From positions 127,992 to 191,991 of the forward strand of contig BJGH01000002.1 in assembly GCA_014190355.1 (NCBI GenBank): 64,000 bases of DNA. Direction: 5' to 3'. The notes below the pieces were generated by a model. It was not told where the DNA came from, ran no database searches, and saw only the letters and a program-made list of their open reading frames with translations. A program made the position numbers and the translations under genes. Shown piece by piece: positions 52,216 through 60,139 of this stretch (its first letter is position 1; each line of letters starts with the position of its first letter). This DNA comes from Alphaproteobacteria bacterium. Lineage in GTDB: Bacteria; Pseudomonadota; Alphaproteobacteria; Rickettsiales; UBA1997.

Positions 52216-52824
52216 ATGAGTCAAGAATTACCTCTTATGCGCAAAGCTACGGCTGTATGGCTTGTTGAAAATACCTCGCTTACATTTGCTCAAATTGCCA
52301 AATTTTGCGGATTACACGAGCTGGAAGTTCAAGGAATTGCCGATGGCGATGTTGCGTCCGGAATAATTGGTCAAAGTCCAATCCTTTCTGGACAATTAAC
52401 CTACGAAGAAATAAGAAGATGCGAGCAAGATCAAAAAGCAATTTTGTTAATTAATCAAAATGTCTCAAGCTCAATCAAAACTGTTATCAAAAGATCAAAA
52501 TATACTCCAATTGCTCGAAGACAAGATAAACCAGATGGAATCTCTTATCTACTTAAATACTACCCAGATATTTCAAACAATCAGATCAAAAAATTAGTTG
52601 GAACTACAGATAAAATGATTGAATCAATTAGAAACCGTCAACATTGGAATATGAAAAATATTAAACCACGAGATGTTGTTCTCCTCGGATTGTGTAGTCA
52701 ATCTCAATTTAATGATGTCATTTCACAAATTAAATCAAGCCAAGATAAAGCCAACGATGATGTAATTGAAACAACAAATCGTAACGAAAAAAAGAAAAAA
52801 AATACTAAAAAAAATGAAAATTGA
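52216..52824 (+). CDS. trcR: Cell-cycle transcriptional regulator TrcR (DUF1013)
   Basis: 202 residues. The DUF1013 core is clear: LPLMRKATAVWLVENTSLTFAQIAKFCGLHELEVQGIADG (an HTH-like segment), ILSGQLTYEEIRRCEQD, and LKYYPDISNNQIKKLVGTTDKMIESIRNRQHWN. It ends in a Lys-rich tail (KKKKNTKKNEN). TrcR binds RNA polymerase and controls cell-cycle genes in alphaproteobacteria, with a role in the CtrA/GcrA network in Caulobacter relatives. bcp starts inside its last codons (11-base overlap). Presence fits the CtrA-type sites seen at the candidate origin. Confidence 0.88.
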   Translation: MSQELPLMRKATAVWLVENTSLTFAQIAKFCGLHELEVQGIADGDVASGIIGQSPILSGQLTYEEIRRCEQDQKAILLINQNVSSSIKTVIKRSKYTPIARRQDKPDGISYLLKYYPDISNNQIKKLVGTTDKMIESIRNRQHWNMKNIKPRDVVLLGLCSQSQFNDVISQIKSSQDKANDDVIETTNRNEKKKKNTKKNEN

Positions 52825-53284
52825 AATTGGACAAAACGCCCCTTTATTTGCATTAATTAGTAACAACAGTGAAGAAGTTCGCTTAGCTGACTTTCGTGGA
52901 CAAAATGTTGTGCTTTATTTCTATCCCAAGGATGATACCCCAGGGTGCACTATTGAAGCTCAAGATTTTGCTAACAAAAGTAAAGAATTTGCCAAGCATG
53001 ATTGCATAATTCTTGGCGTTTCGAGAGACAGTGTTGCTAGTCATTGTAATTTTATAAGCAAATATAAGTTAAATTTTCAATTGTTATCTGATGAAAATTC
53101 TGAGTTATGTGAGCAATATGGTGTTTTAAAAGAAAAATCAATGTTTGGTAAAAAATCAATTGGCATTGATCGCTCAACTTTTTTAATTGATAAAATGGGC
53201 AAAGTTCAAAAAATTTGGCGAAGTGTTAAAGTTAATGGTCATATCCAAGAGATACTAAATGAACTGTCAAAAAAACAAACTTAA
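52814..53284 (+). CDS. bcp: Thioredoxin-dependent peroxiredoxin (Bcp/PrxQ)
   Basis: 156 residues from the ATG at 52814; a longer ORF begins 48 bases upstream inside trcR but adds only basic residues. IEIGQNAPLFALISN, VLYFYPKDDTPGCTIEAQDF and SDENSELCEQYGVL are the PrxQ signatures. The peroxidatic Cys is in TPGCTIEA. The second Cys, five residues on in classical Bcp (CxxxxC), is Gln here, so it may act as a one-Cys enzyme or use Cys in SELCEQY. It reduces peroxides with thioredoxin. Overlaps trcR by 11 bases. Confidence 0.93.
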   Translation: MKIEIGQNAPLFALISNNSEEVRLADFRGQNVVLYFYPKDDTPGCTIEAQDFANKSKEFAKHDCIILGVSRDSVASHCNFISKYKLNFQLLSDENSELCEQYGVLKEKSMFGKKSIGIDRSTFLIDKMGKVQKIWRSVKVNGHIQEILNELSKKQT

Positions 53285-53504
53285 TTTTTTCATAAGATAA
53301 TTTTGTTGTAAAGTTCATCAATTTTAAAAAAATAAAAATTGCTAAGGATTTGATAAATAACCCCTTGCAACTTTGTTTTTTGATATTAAAATTACCGTTC
53401 TTCAATTTGTTGAAATTCATAGCTATGTTTAACTTAGAATAAGAAAAAGTTAATATAGTTAAAATTAATTTAAATTTATTTAAAAATCGTTTAGGAGTTT
53501 GGTT

Positions 53505-54176
53505 ATGTCTATCGCGTTTAAAGCTGAAAAAAGAGAGCAACTTGGAACAGCTAGTGCTCGTAAAATTAAAAAACAGGGTCGAATTCCTGCAATTATCTAT
53601 AACACCAAGGGTAATATTAATCTAAGTCTTGATGTTAAGGAATTTGAAATGCATTACTTCAAGGGCATTAGTTTAACTTCACTCATTGAGCTTGAGCTTG
53701 ATGGCAAAAAACATAAAGTTATTCCTCACAAAGTTGAGCTTGATCCAGTTTCTGATCGCCCAGTTCATGTTGATTTTTTGGTTTGTGACAAGGAAAAAGC
53801 AATTAGAGTTAAACCTAAATTACGATTTGTTAATCAAGAAAAATCTCCAGGTCTTAAAAAAGGTGGAATTCTTCATATTGTAGCAAGAAGAATAGAAGTT
53901 GCTTGTGAAGGAGAAAGTTCAATTCCAGAATCCATCGAAGTTGATATTGGCTCACTCCATCTAGGTCATAAAATTAGATCTCACGATCTAAAGCTTCCTA
54001 AAGGTTGTAAGTTAATTCGTAAAAACAATTTTTTAATAGGAAGTATTATTGGTCGTGGAAAATCTGAAGAAGAAAAGGCCGTTGATCCCAACGCTCCTTC
54101 TACTCCTGCTTCAGGTGCTCCTGCCGCAGCCTCAGCAGCTCCAAAGGTTGATGACAAAAAAGATTCAAAAAAATAA
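53505..54176 (+). CDS. rplY: 50S ribosomal protein L25 (Ctc form)
   Basis: 223 residues from the ATG at 53505. A TAGGAG Shine-Dalgarno at 53492-53497 is correctly spaced for this ATG and decides it over a TTG two codons earlier. The L25 domain has FKAEKREQLGTASARKIKKQGRIPAIIY, and the Ctc C-terminal domain runs through VHVDFLVCDKEKAIRVKPKL and GHKIRSHDLKLPKGCKLI. It ends in an Ala/Ser/Pro/Lys tail. It binds 5S rRNA. The peptidyl-tRNA hydrolase gene that normally follows in bacteria is not found downstream. Confidence 0.95.
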   Translation: MSIAFKAEKREQLGTASARKIKKQGRIPAIIYNTKGNINLSLDVKEFEMHYFKGISLTSLIELELDGKKHKVIPHKVELDPVSDRPVHVDFLVCDKEKAIRVKPKLRFVNQEKSPGLKKGGILHIVARRIEVACEGESSIPESIEVDIGSLHLGHKIRSHDLKLPKGCKLIRKNNFLIGSIIGRGKSEEEKAVDPNAPSTPASGAPAAASAAPKVDDKKDSKK

Positions 54177-54341
54177 TAAAATTCTACGATTAATCGACCA
54201 AGCTGTTTTAACTGGCAATACCAAATCGCTTGATAACTTTCTTGGAGATGCATTTTTTTTGTATTAATCAATAAAGCGATTGAAAGAGACTGTTCATGCG
54301 TTGGTAATACTATGTCAAGAAAAACAGTTATTTTTCTAAAT
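54177..54341. other. Spacer between rplY and the left repeat
   Basis: About 165 bases without a gene. A short open stretch continues out of frame past rplY (RLIDQAVLTGNTKSLDNFL-like reading at 54190-54265), with no start of its own; it might be a leftover of a lost downstream gene, but no family was recognised. Confidence 0.3.
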
Positions 54342-54474
54342 CTAAAATAAAAGATTCTTGAGTTAGTAATCGTTTAGATTTTTGAGTTAATTTGTATTGC
54401 TAGTTGATTTTATTAATTACTACTCGTGATGAAAAAGACAAAATTAATCTTACTAACCCATAAAGCAAACAATC
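54342..54474 (+). repeat. Left copy of a 133-bp direct repeat
   Basis: This segment matches 57832-57964 in the same orientation: both begin CT-AAATA-AAGATTCTT, share TAGTTGATTTTATTAAT and GACAAAATTAAT, and end AACAATC. By eye the first 80 bases agree at well over 80 percent with small substitutions, and the remainder is more diverged. The two copies flank the 811-residue orphan gene. No terminal inverted repeats or transposase are seen. Confidence 0.8.
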
Positions 54475-55079
54475 CTTTGAATTATATTTTAATTAAAAAT
54501 TATTCCAAATATCGCTAATCAATCTTTTCAGACAGATCCAAATTTTCTTACAATATTAGAGATTATAACAGCTTTAAATCGCAATTGATAAAGCTTCAAG
54601 TAATTTACAAATCTTAAAAACTAATCCCACATCCTTAATGTTTTGCTTAAAAAAGTGGAGGGGTTATTAGTCCTGCCATTTGATTTAAAGATCATCTGAA
54701 CTTACTTCTACGAAAAAGACATTTTTTATTAAATTCTTCTTAAAACTTTAATAATTTAAAAAAATAGTCCACTAACGCCAGAAAAAAAATATCCCTAATT
54801 TCGCAAAATTAAATGAAAATAATTTAGGAGATTAAAGAAATTAAAATGAAATTTAAAATAAGATTTTCTCCGTAACCCATCATAATCTAAGCCGCTATTC
54901 AGATTTTCTTAAAATGGGATAATAACTTTCTTTTAATTGAAAATCCTTTGGCCACGATTAGTGTAATTGATTTTTTAGGCACTTTAAAAATTTAAATTAT
55001 TTAGACCAAAAACATAGAAAGACGGCTAATAAATTTATAAACCTATTATAAACCTAGTTTTAACTTTTATTAAAATTAT
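54475..55079. other. Gene-free stretch upstream of the 811-residue gene
   Basis: About 600 bases with no gene recognised. One short ORF with a good Shine-Dalgarno-like AGGAG (around 54826-54830) before ATG at about 54845 stops after nine codons (ending in SP), which may be decay. The promoter of the downstream gene is expected here, but not identified. Confidence 0.35.
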
Positions 55080-57515
55080 ATGTTGAGTATTGACCAAAAA
55101 ATAGAATTATTAAGCGGTTATGTTGTGAATGGGGCAGAAGAAGAAGATTTTCAAAAATATTTAAAACAAGTCGGACCCGATGAAGATACATCTAAATGGC
55201 AGGATCTAATTAAAATTTTAACTGGTGGGAGATTTAAAATCCTTGACAAGGCTTTGAATGCGAGTAAAGATGTCGATGTTGTAAGGTCAAGGTTTGCAAG
55301 AGTAATTGATGAATTAATAATTTTATATGGACAACAACAAGAAAAAAATAAAATTTTAGAAAAAATTTTAATTACCAACAATACTGCCCTCGCTGAATAT
55401 AATTTTATGTATCTAAGAAAAAGTATTTCTGCAGACGAGAGTCTTGCAATTTTTAATGATCTTTTTATACAGTTTTCGAACCCAGATTATCGGGGTGGGG
55501 TGGTTGAAAAACTTGTAGAAAATTTGTGCAGAAGTACTGCTTTCAATAAAAGATCTGGGGTCGGCAGTATTAAAACAAGCCTTGAGAGTTTAATAAAAAT
55601 TATTTCTACTCACTCGAAATCTGATGCTAATAGTGAGATGAATTTTAGAAGATTGTTTTATGAAGCTGAATATTTTTCAAGAGAAATTTTAGAATCATAT
55701 CCTGCGGAAGAAGGTTTTAATAAAATGAAGGAATTTCTTATTTTTGCCGGTTTTAAACAAGATGATGAACACAAAAATTGTATAAGTCAATTTGTTAAAA
55801 ATTTTTTTAAGAGTGGTGCCATTGGCGGTGATCAAGAAAAAATTCAAAAACTAAACTATTATTTACAAAAAGCTTTCCATGACAACAATCAAGAAATTTT
55901 TGAGTTTAAAAAAAATATAATTAAAGATTTGGAGGCTAACAAAATATCTTACGAATTAGATAAATATTTTCCTAGCTATAAAGATGAATATTTAATATTT
56001 ACCCTTGGAAAAGAAAATCATACAGTAGAAGAAATTCACAATATAATTATTTATTTAGGAAGTATTAAAGAAGCAAAATTGAGGTTGGGAGATTTAAAAA
56101 TAAATTCTGCAATTCTTCCTGGTGACGATGGTGATTATGAATTTTTAAGAAAAGTTTTGAAAAAAAGTAATACAAAACTGTTAAATGAACTAATAGGTGA
56201 AAGTCCTCAATTAATTAATGAAGATCAAATATTTGCTTGCTTTAATCCTGCAGTAAATCAACCTTCTAAACCAATAAGGGATGCTTTAAGGTATGCTTTC
56301 GAAAATAATGATCCATCTGCTCAAGATTGCTTAACGCTATTATTTTCTAAGATTTCTGATCATAATAAATTATTAATTCTAGATGATTTAATTAAATTAA
56401 ATACGCAAGATGAGGGTCAAGGTGAGGGTATATTGTTTCAAGCAGTTGAAGGAAATTTTCTAAGTAATCTTTTAGCCAGAGACTTTGATTCAGCGAGAAT
56501 ACTAGTATATTTGGGAAAAAAATTTGGTCTTGAAAGTAATATTAAATCATCACTTAGCTACCTAATAGATATTAATCATAAATTTTTTTCCAATACAAAT
56601 TGTGTTGAATTATTAAGCATGATTGCCAAATATGGTAAGTTTACTGTTGAAATTATGAAAGAAGGTGAAAAAACTACTCTTGAATTAGAGGGGGCTGAAC
56701 TTCTTGTCCATCTATTAAATAAAGAGAATTTTTATGAAAACCGAGATTCTGTGTCTAAGCTTCTTGGGCAAAAAAATATGGGGGCATTAGCTCTTTTTTT
56801 TGATATAACTGGTGGATTATTTACTAAGGAAAATAGATCATTAATTTTAAAGATTTTTACATATTTGGAAAAACAAAAACAAACTGATTTAACAAATAAT
56901 CATGTTTGTCAAAATTTACTAATTTTTTTCTTAGAAAAAAATAATGATTATAAAAATAAATTAAAATCAAATTTTTCTTCAAAAGAAAAAGTTGTTAGTA
57001 GAAATTTGGAAGATTACATATCTAAAGATCCTAAAAAAAAGGATGAGATCAAATTGATTAGAGCTATTTGTAATTCTATTTTTTTAAATAGAAAAGATAG
57101 AGATTCTTTAGCTGATGCTTTTCAAAAACTGGAGGTTAATCCATATCTATTAGCTGAAAGTATCTTTAAACATTTTGTTGAAAATGAAACAAAAGAACGA
57201 AGAAAAACAATTAGGTTAGCTTTTGGAAAATTAGGGCTTATTAGATTTATTGGAGAAAAAGATAATGAGCTTAGTAAATCTTTAACAGGTTTAATATTGA
57301 TGAGGGTTGTTGGTTTCGATGTTCATAAATATAATCCGTTGCTATGTAAAGAAGATTTCGACCCTTTAATATTAAAATTAAATGAGAGGTTATTGGAATT
57401 CGGACTAAATCCTACAAGAGATAGTAAAGCACCAAATGGCGTCGCTTCAAATAGGGGCCAATCTCAACCCGCTGTGAATAGTGTACAAAAAACTGCTATA
57501 ACTCCAAGTTTATAA
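55080..57515 (+). CDS. Large helical protein of unknown function (811 residues)
   Basis: 811 residues, no signal peptide and no membrane helix. Nearly all predicted helical, with charged helices of similar size (YFPSYKDEYLIF; AILPGDDGDYEFLRKVLKKSN; KPIRDALRYAFENNDPSAQDCLTLL). In parts, such as RDALRYAFENNDPSAQ and RDFDSARILVYLGKKFGLESN, it resembles degenerate ankyrin- or HEAT-like repeat units, but without a clear period. The last 30 residues (SKAPNGVASNRGQSQPAV...) are polar and disordered, as in many secreted effectors (weak inference). The gene lies alone between two diverged 133-bp direct repeats (54342-54474 and 57832-57964) and gene-free DNA, which suggests it was inserted or duplicated as a unit. 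No family recognised. Confidence 0.7.
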   Translation: MLSIDQKIELLSGYVVNGAEEEDFQKYLKQVGPDEDTSKWQDLIKILTGGRFKILDKALNASKDVDVVRSRFARVIDELIILYGQQQEKNKILEKILITNNTALAEYNFMYLRKSISADESLAIFNDLFIQFSNPDYRGGVVEKLVENLCRSTAFNKRSGVGSIKTSLESLIKIISTHSKSDANSEMNFRRLFYEAEYFSREILESYPAEEGFNKMKEFLIFAGFKQDDEHKNCISQFVKNFFKSGAIGGDQEKIQKLNYYLQKAFHDNNQEIFEFKKNIIKDLEANKISYELDKYFPSYKDEYLIFTLGKENHTVEEIHNIIIYLGSIKEAKLRLGDLKINSAILPGDDGDYEFLRKVLKKSNTKLLNELIGESPQLINEDQIFACFNPAVNQPSKPIRDALRYAFENNDPSAQDCLTLLFSKISDHNKLLILDDLIKLNTQDEGQGEGILFQAVEGNFLSNLLARDFDSARILVYLGKKFGLESNIKSSLSYLIDINHKFFSNTNCVELLSMIAKYGKFTVEIMKEGEKTTLELEGAELLVHLLNKENFYENRDSVSKLLGQKNMGALALFFDITGGLFTKENRSLILKIFTYLEKQKQTDLTNNHVCQNLLIFFLEKNNDYKNKLKSNFSSKEKVVSRNLEDYISKDPKKKDEIKLIRAICNSIFLNRKDRDSLADAFQKLEVNPYLLAESIFKHFVENETKERRKTIRLAFGKLGLIRFIGEKDNELSKSLTGLILMRVVGFDVHKYNPLLCKEDFDPLILKLNERLLEFGLNPTRDSKAPNGVASNRGQSQPAVNSVQKTAITPSL

Positions 57516-57831
57516 AAAAATAGAAAAAATTTAATAACACTACCCTTTACATTCTTTTACTATAAACACAAAACTCCTAAAGAATTTCATCATTTGGCGA
57601 TGTATTTTAATCATGGATTTGTTGGAAGGAGCTAATTAAATATCAACAAAATCTTAGAAGGGTAAGATTTAATCAAAATCTCAATTGTAATATTTATTTA
57701 AGCCATAGTAAGCAATTATTAAATTGCCTTATTAAATACTCTTCAACTAACTATAAAACTTTTTTATTTCTATGATTATTTGTATGAGGAGCTATCATTT
57801 TTAATCTAGTATAATTCAAACCTTTCTTGGC
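57516..57831. other. Gene-free stretch downstream of the 811-residue gene
   Basis: About 315 AT-rich bases with no recognisable gene, terminator or RNA before the right-hand repeat begins. Confidence 0.4.
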
Positions 57832-57964
57832 CTGAAATACAAGATTCTTTAGTTAGAAATCGTTTAGTTATTTAAATTAATTTATATTACTAGTTGATTT
57901 TATTAATAACTAGCCGTGATCAAAAGACAAAATTAATTTGCTGATACCATGTTAAGCTAACAAT
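57832..57964 (+). repeat. Right copy of a 133-bp direct repeat
   Basis: Direct-repeat partner of 54342-54474, in the same orientation. The copies differ by scattered substitutions and at least one single-base gap near CGTGAT, so the duplication is not recent. It ends 25 bases before the stop end of the PEBP gene. Confidence 0.8.
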
Positions 57965-57989
57965 CTAAAAAATTTTATTTTTTAAGCCC

Positions 57990-58565
57990 CTATCTTTGGT
58001 AAAAAGCTTCAAAAGAAGATTTACGAATAATGTGTTGTCTAATTATATAGCTAACAAGGGCTGGAGAAGCATCTTGTTTTACGTCAATTTTTTCTATATC
58101 TAAGGCATAAAGAGTAAAAATATAACGATGTTTTTTATCACCTTTGGGTGGGCAAGGTCCACCATATCCGTATTCGCTGTAATCATTTCTGGACTGATTA
58201 ATTCCATCAACTAGATTGAATGAGTTAGAAGAAAAACCCTGTTTTAATTCATTGTATTTGGTTGGAATATTAAAAATAAGCCAATGCCACCAACCGCTTC
58301 CTGTAGGTGCATCAGCATCAAAAATCGTTAAAGCTAAGCTTTTGGTTTTAGCTGGAACCGCTTGCCAAGAAATTTGCGGTGATAAATTTTTCCCTTCGCA
58401 ACCAAAGCCCTTATAAACAAATTCATCGACAATTATAGATTTTGGAGTTATGTCAGAACTAGAGAATCTAAAGTCAATCCCCGAGCTAACCTGGGCATTT
58501 GAAACTGAACATGAAACAAAAAAAATTGCAATTGACAAGGTAAAAATTTTTTTTAATAACTTCAT
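57990..58565 (-). CDS. YbhB/YbcL family (PEBP-like) exported protein
   Basis: 191 residues with a signal peptide (KLLKKIFTLSIAIFFVSCSVSNA); FVSC is a poor lipobox, so lipidation is uncertain. The PEBP fold is evident: FRFSSSDITP, GKNLSPQISWQAVPAKTKSLALTIFDADAPTGSGWWHWLIFNIP (ligand-binding DPDAP-like DADAP) and YGGPCPPKGDKKHRYIFTLYALD. Bacterial members are called Raf-kinase-inhibitor-like; their role is unclear, and some are periplasmic. Upstream neighbour trpE does not share an obvious pathway. The right repeat lies just past its 3' end. Confidence 0.92.
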   Translation of the reverse strand: MKLLKKIFTLSIAIFFVSCSVSNAQVSSGIDFRFSSSDITPKSIIVDEFVYKGFGCEGKNLSPQISWQAVPAKTKSLALTIFDADAPTGSGWWHWLIFNIPTKYNELKQGFSSNSFNLVDGINQSRNDYSEYGYGGPCPPKGDKKHRYIFTLYALDIEKIDVKQDASPALVSYIIRQHIIRKSSFEAFYQR

Positions 58566-58630
58566 AGATTTGTTTATTTTGGTTAAGAATATTTGAAGGA
58601 TAGTTTATCGTATTTAATTTGCTAATTTTT

Positions 58631-60139
58631 TTAGCTCAAGGAATTTTTTAAAAGTTGACATGCCTTAAAAAAAGCTTGAACTTTATTAAGAGTTTCTTGA
58701 TACTCACTTTCAACATTTGAATCAAAAACTACTCCTGCTCCCGAATGCAAATAAATTTTGTGATCTTTTATTAGTGCTGAGCGAAGAGTAATACAAGTTT
58801 CCATATCGCCATTACCCGCAAAATACCCAACACATCCCGAATAAAAGCTGCGTTTAATTTTTTCAATTTCTTCAATTATTTCCATTGCTCTAATCTTTGG
58901 AGCACCACTAACAGTTCCTGCTGGGAATGATGAAATTAAAGCATCAAGGGCATCAAATTGATCGCTTAATTTTCCTTCTACGCAAGAAGAAATGTGCATA
59001 ACATGTGAATAATATTCAATAGCCATTTTTTTGGTAACATTAATTGACCCAGATTTAGCAACCATTCCAATATCATTTCTTGCCAAGTCAATGAGCATTA
59101 AGTGTTCAGCTATCTCTTTTTCATCTTCTAAAAGTTCTTTAGCAATTTTTTGATCTTCATCATAATTTTTACCCCGTAACTTAGTTCCTGCTAAGGGTCG
59201 AACAACAATTTTATCTTGCTGTTTAGAAACCATAATTTCAGGACTTGATCCAGTCAACACAAAATCTTCAAACTGTAAGTAAAATAAAAAAGGTGATGGA
59301 TTAACAGCTCTAAGTGTTCGATAAAATTCAAAGGGATCAATATTTGGAAAGTCGCTGGTAAATCTCTGTGACGGTAAAACTTGAAAAACATCACCAGCAG
59401 TGATATATTCCTTGGCTTTTTTAACCATATTGCAAAACTGTTCTTTGCTATAACTAGCTTGAAAATCAAAGTCTTTAACCTTACTTGTATTTTTCTTATT
59501 TTTGTTAACAATTTGACTTTCAAGAATTTTTTCAATATTCAATATTTTATTTTCCAAGTCATGATATTTATCTTTAATATTGTAGGATGGAGCGCAAATC
59601 AATAAATTATCATAAAAACTATCAAAGACTAGGATAATCTGTGGACGAATAAATATGCTATCAGGAATTAATAAATCGTCTTGTAAGTTATTGTTAGGTA
59701 ATTTTTCCATTAATTTAACCATATCGTAACCCATGTAACCAAATAAACCAGTACACATGGCAGGAAGCTTTTGGTAATAATAGTCGAATTCATCGAATTT
59801 AATTCTAGAAGAATTGATAATTTCTCTTAAATTGCTTATAGGATTACCATTTTGTTCGATAAAATTTTGTTTATCTTGGGTAAAATTAGCATTTACATAA
59901 GATTTTTGTTTTTGACATTTCCATACAACATCTGGCATTAATCCAATTATAGAAAATCGCCCTTTTTTTTGATCGTTTTCAACTGACTCGAATAAAAAAA
60001 CATTACTTGTGAAATGTTTTTTTAATTTTAGAAAAGCTAAAACAGGCGTAAGAAGATCGCTTGAAATTTTTTTATAAAGCAAAGATGTTGAGTTTGCTTG
60101 GAGATGGTTTGAGAATTCTTGCGAATTAAAATTAAACAT
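58631..60139 (-). CDS. trpE: Anthranilate synthase component I
   Basis: 502 residues. The N-terminal regulatory region has the tryptophan-binding LFES-x10-S pattern (FESVENDQKKGRFSIIG). The chorismate-binding domain carries AKEYITAGDVFQVLPSQRF, GSSPEIMVSKQQDKIVVRPLAGT, LLEDEKEIAEHLMLIDLARNDIG, SSFPAGTVSGAPKIRAME and YFAGNGDMETCITLRSA. With TrpG it makes anthranilate from chorismate; the feedback motif argues against a pure PabB role. Its start overlaps the ppiD stop by one base, an alphaproteobacterial pairing. trpG, trpD and trpC, which usually follow, are not next to it; the downstream gene is the PEBP protein. Confidence 0.92.
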   Translation of the reverse strand: MFNFNSQEFSNHLQANSTSLLYKKISSDLLTPVLAFLKLKKHFTSNVFLFESVENDQKKGRFSIIGLMPDVVWKCQKQKSYVNANFTQDKQNFIEQNGNPISNLREIINSSRIKFDEFDYYYQKLPAMCTGLFGYMGYDMVKLMEKLPNNNLQDDLLIPDSIFIRPQIILVFDSFYDNLLICAPSYNIKDKYHDLENKILNIEKILESQIVNKNKKNTSKVKDFDFQASYSKEQFCNMVKKAKEYITAGDVFQVLPSQRFTSDFPNIDPFEFYRTLRAVNPSPFLFYLQFEDFVLTGSSPEIMVSKQQDKIVVRPLAGTKLRGKNYDEDQKIAKELLEDEKEIAEHLMLIDLARNDIGMVAKSGSINVTKKMAIEYYSHVMHISSCVEGKLSDQFDALDALISSFPAGTVSGAPKIRAMEIIEEIEKIKRSFYSGCVGYFAGNGDMETCITLRSALIKDHKIYLHSGAGVVFDSNVESEYQETLNKVQAFFKACQLLKNSLS

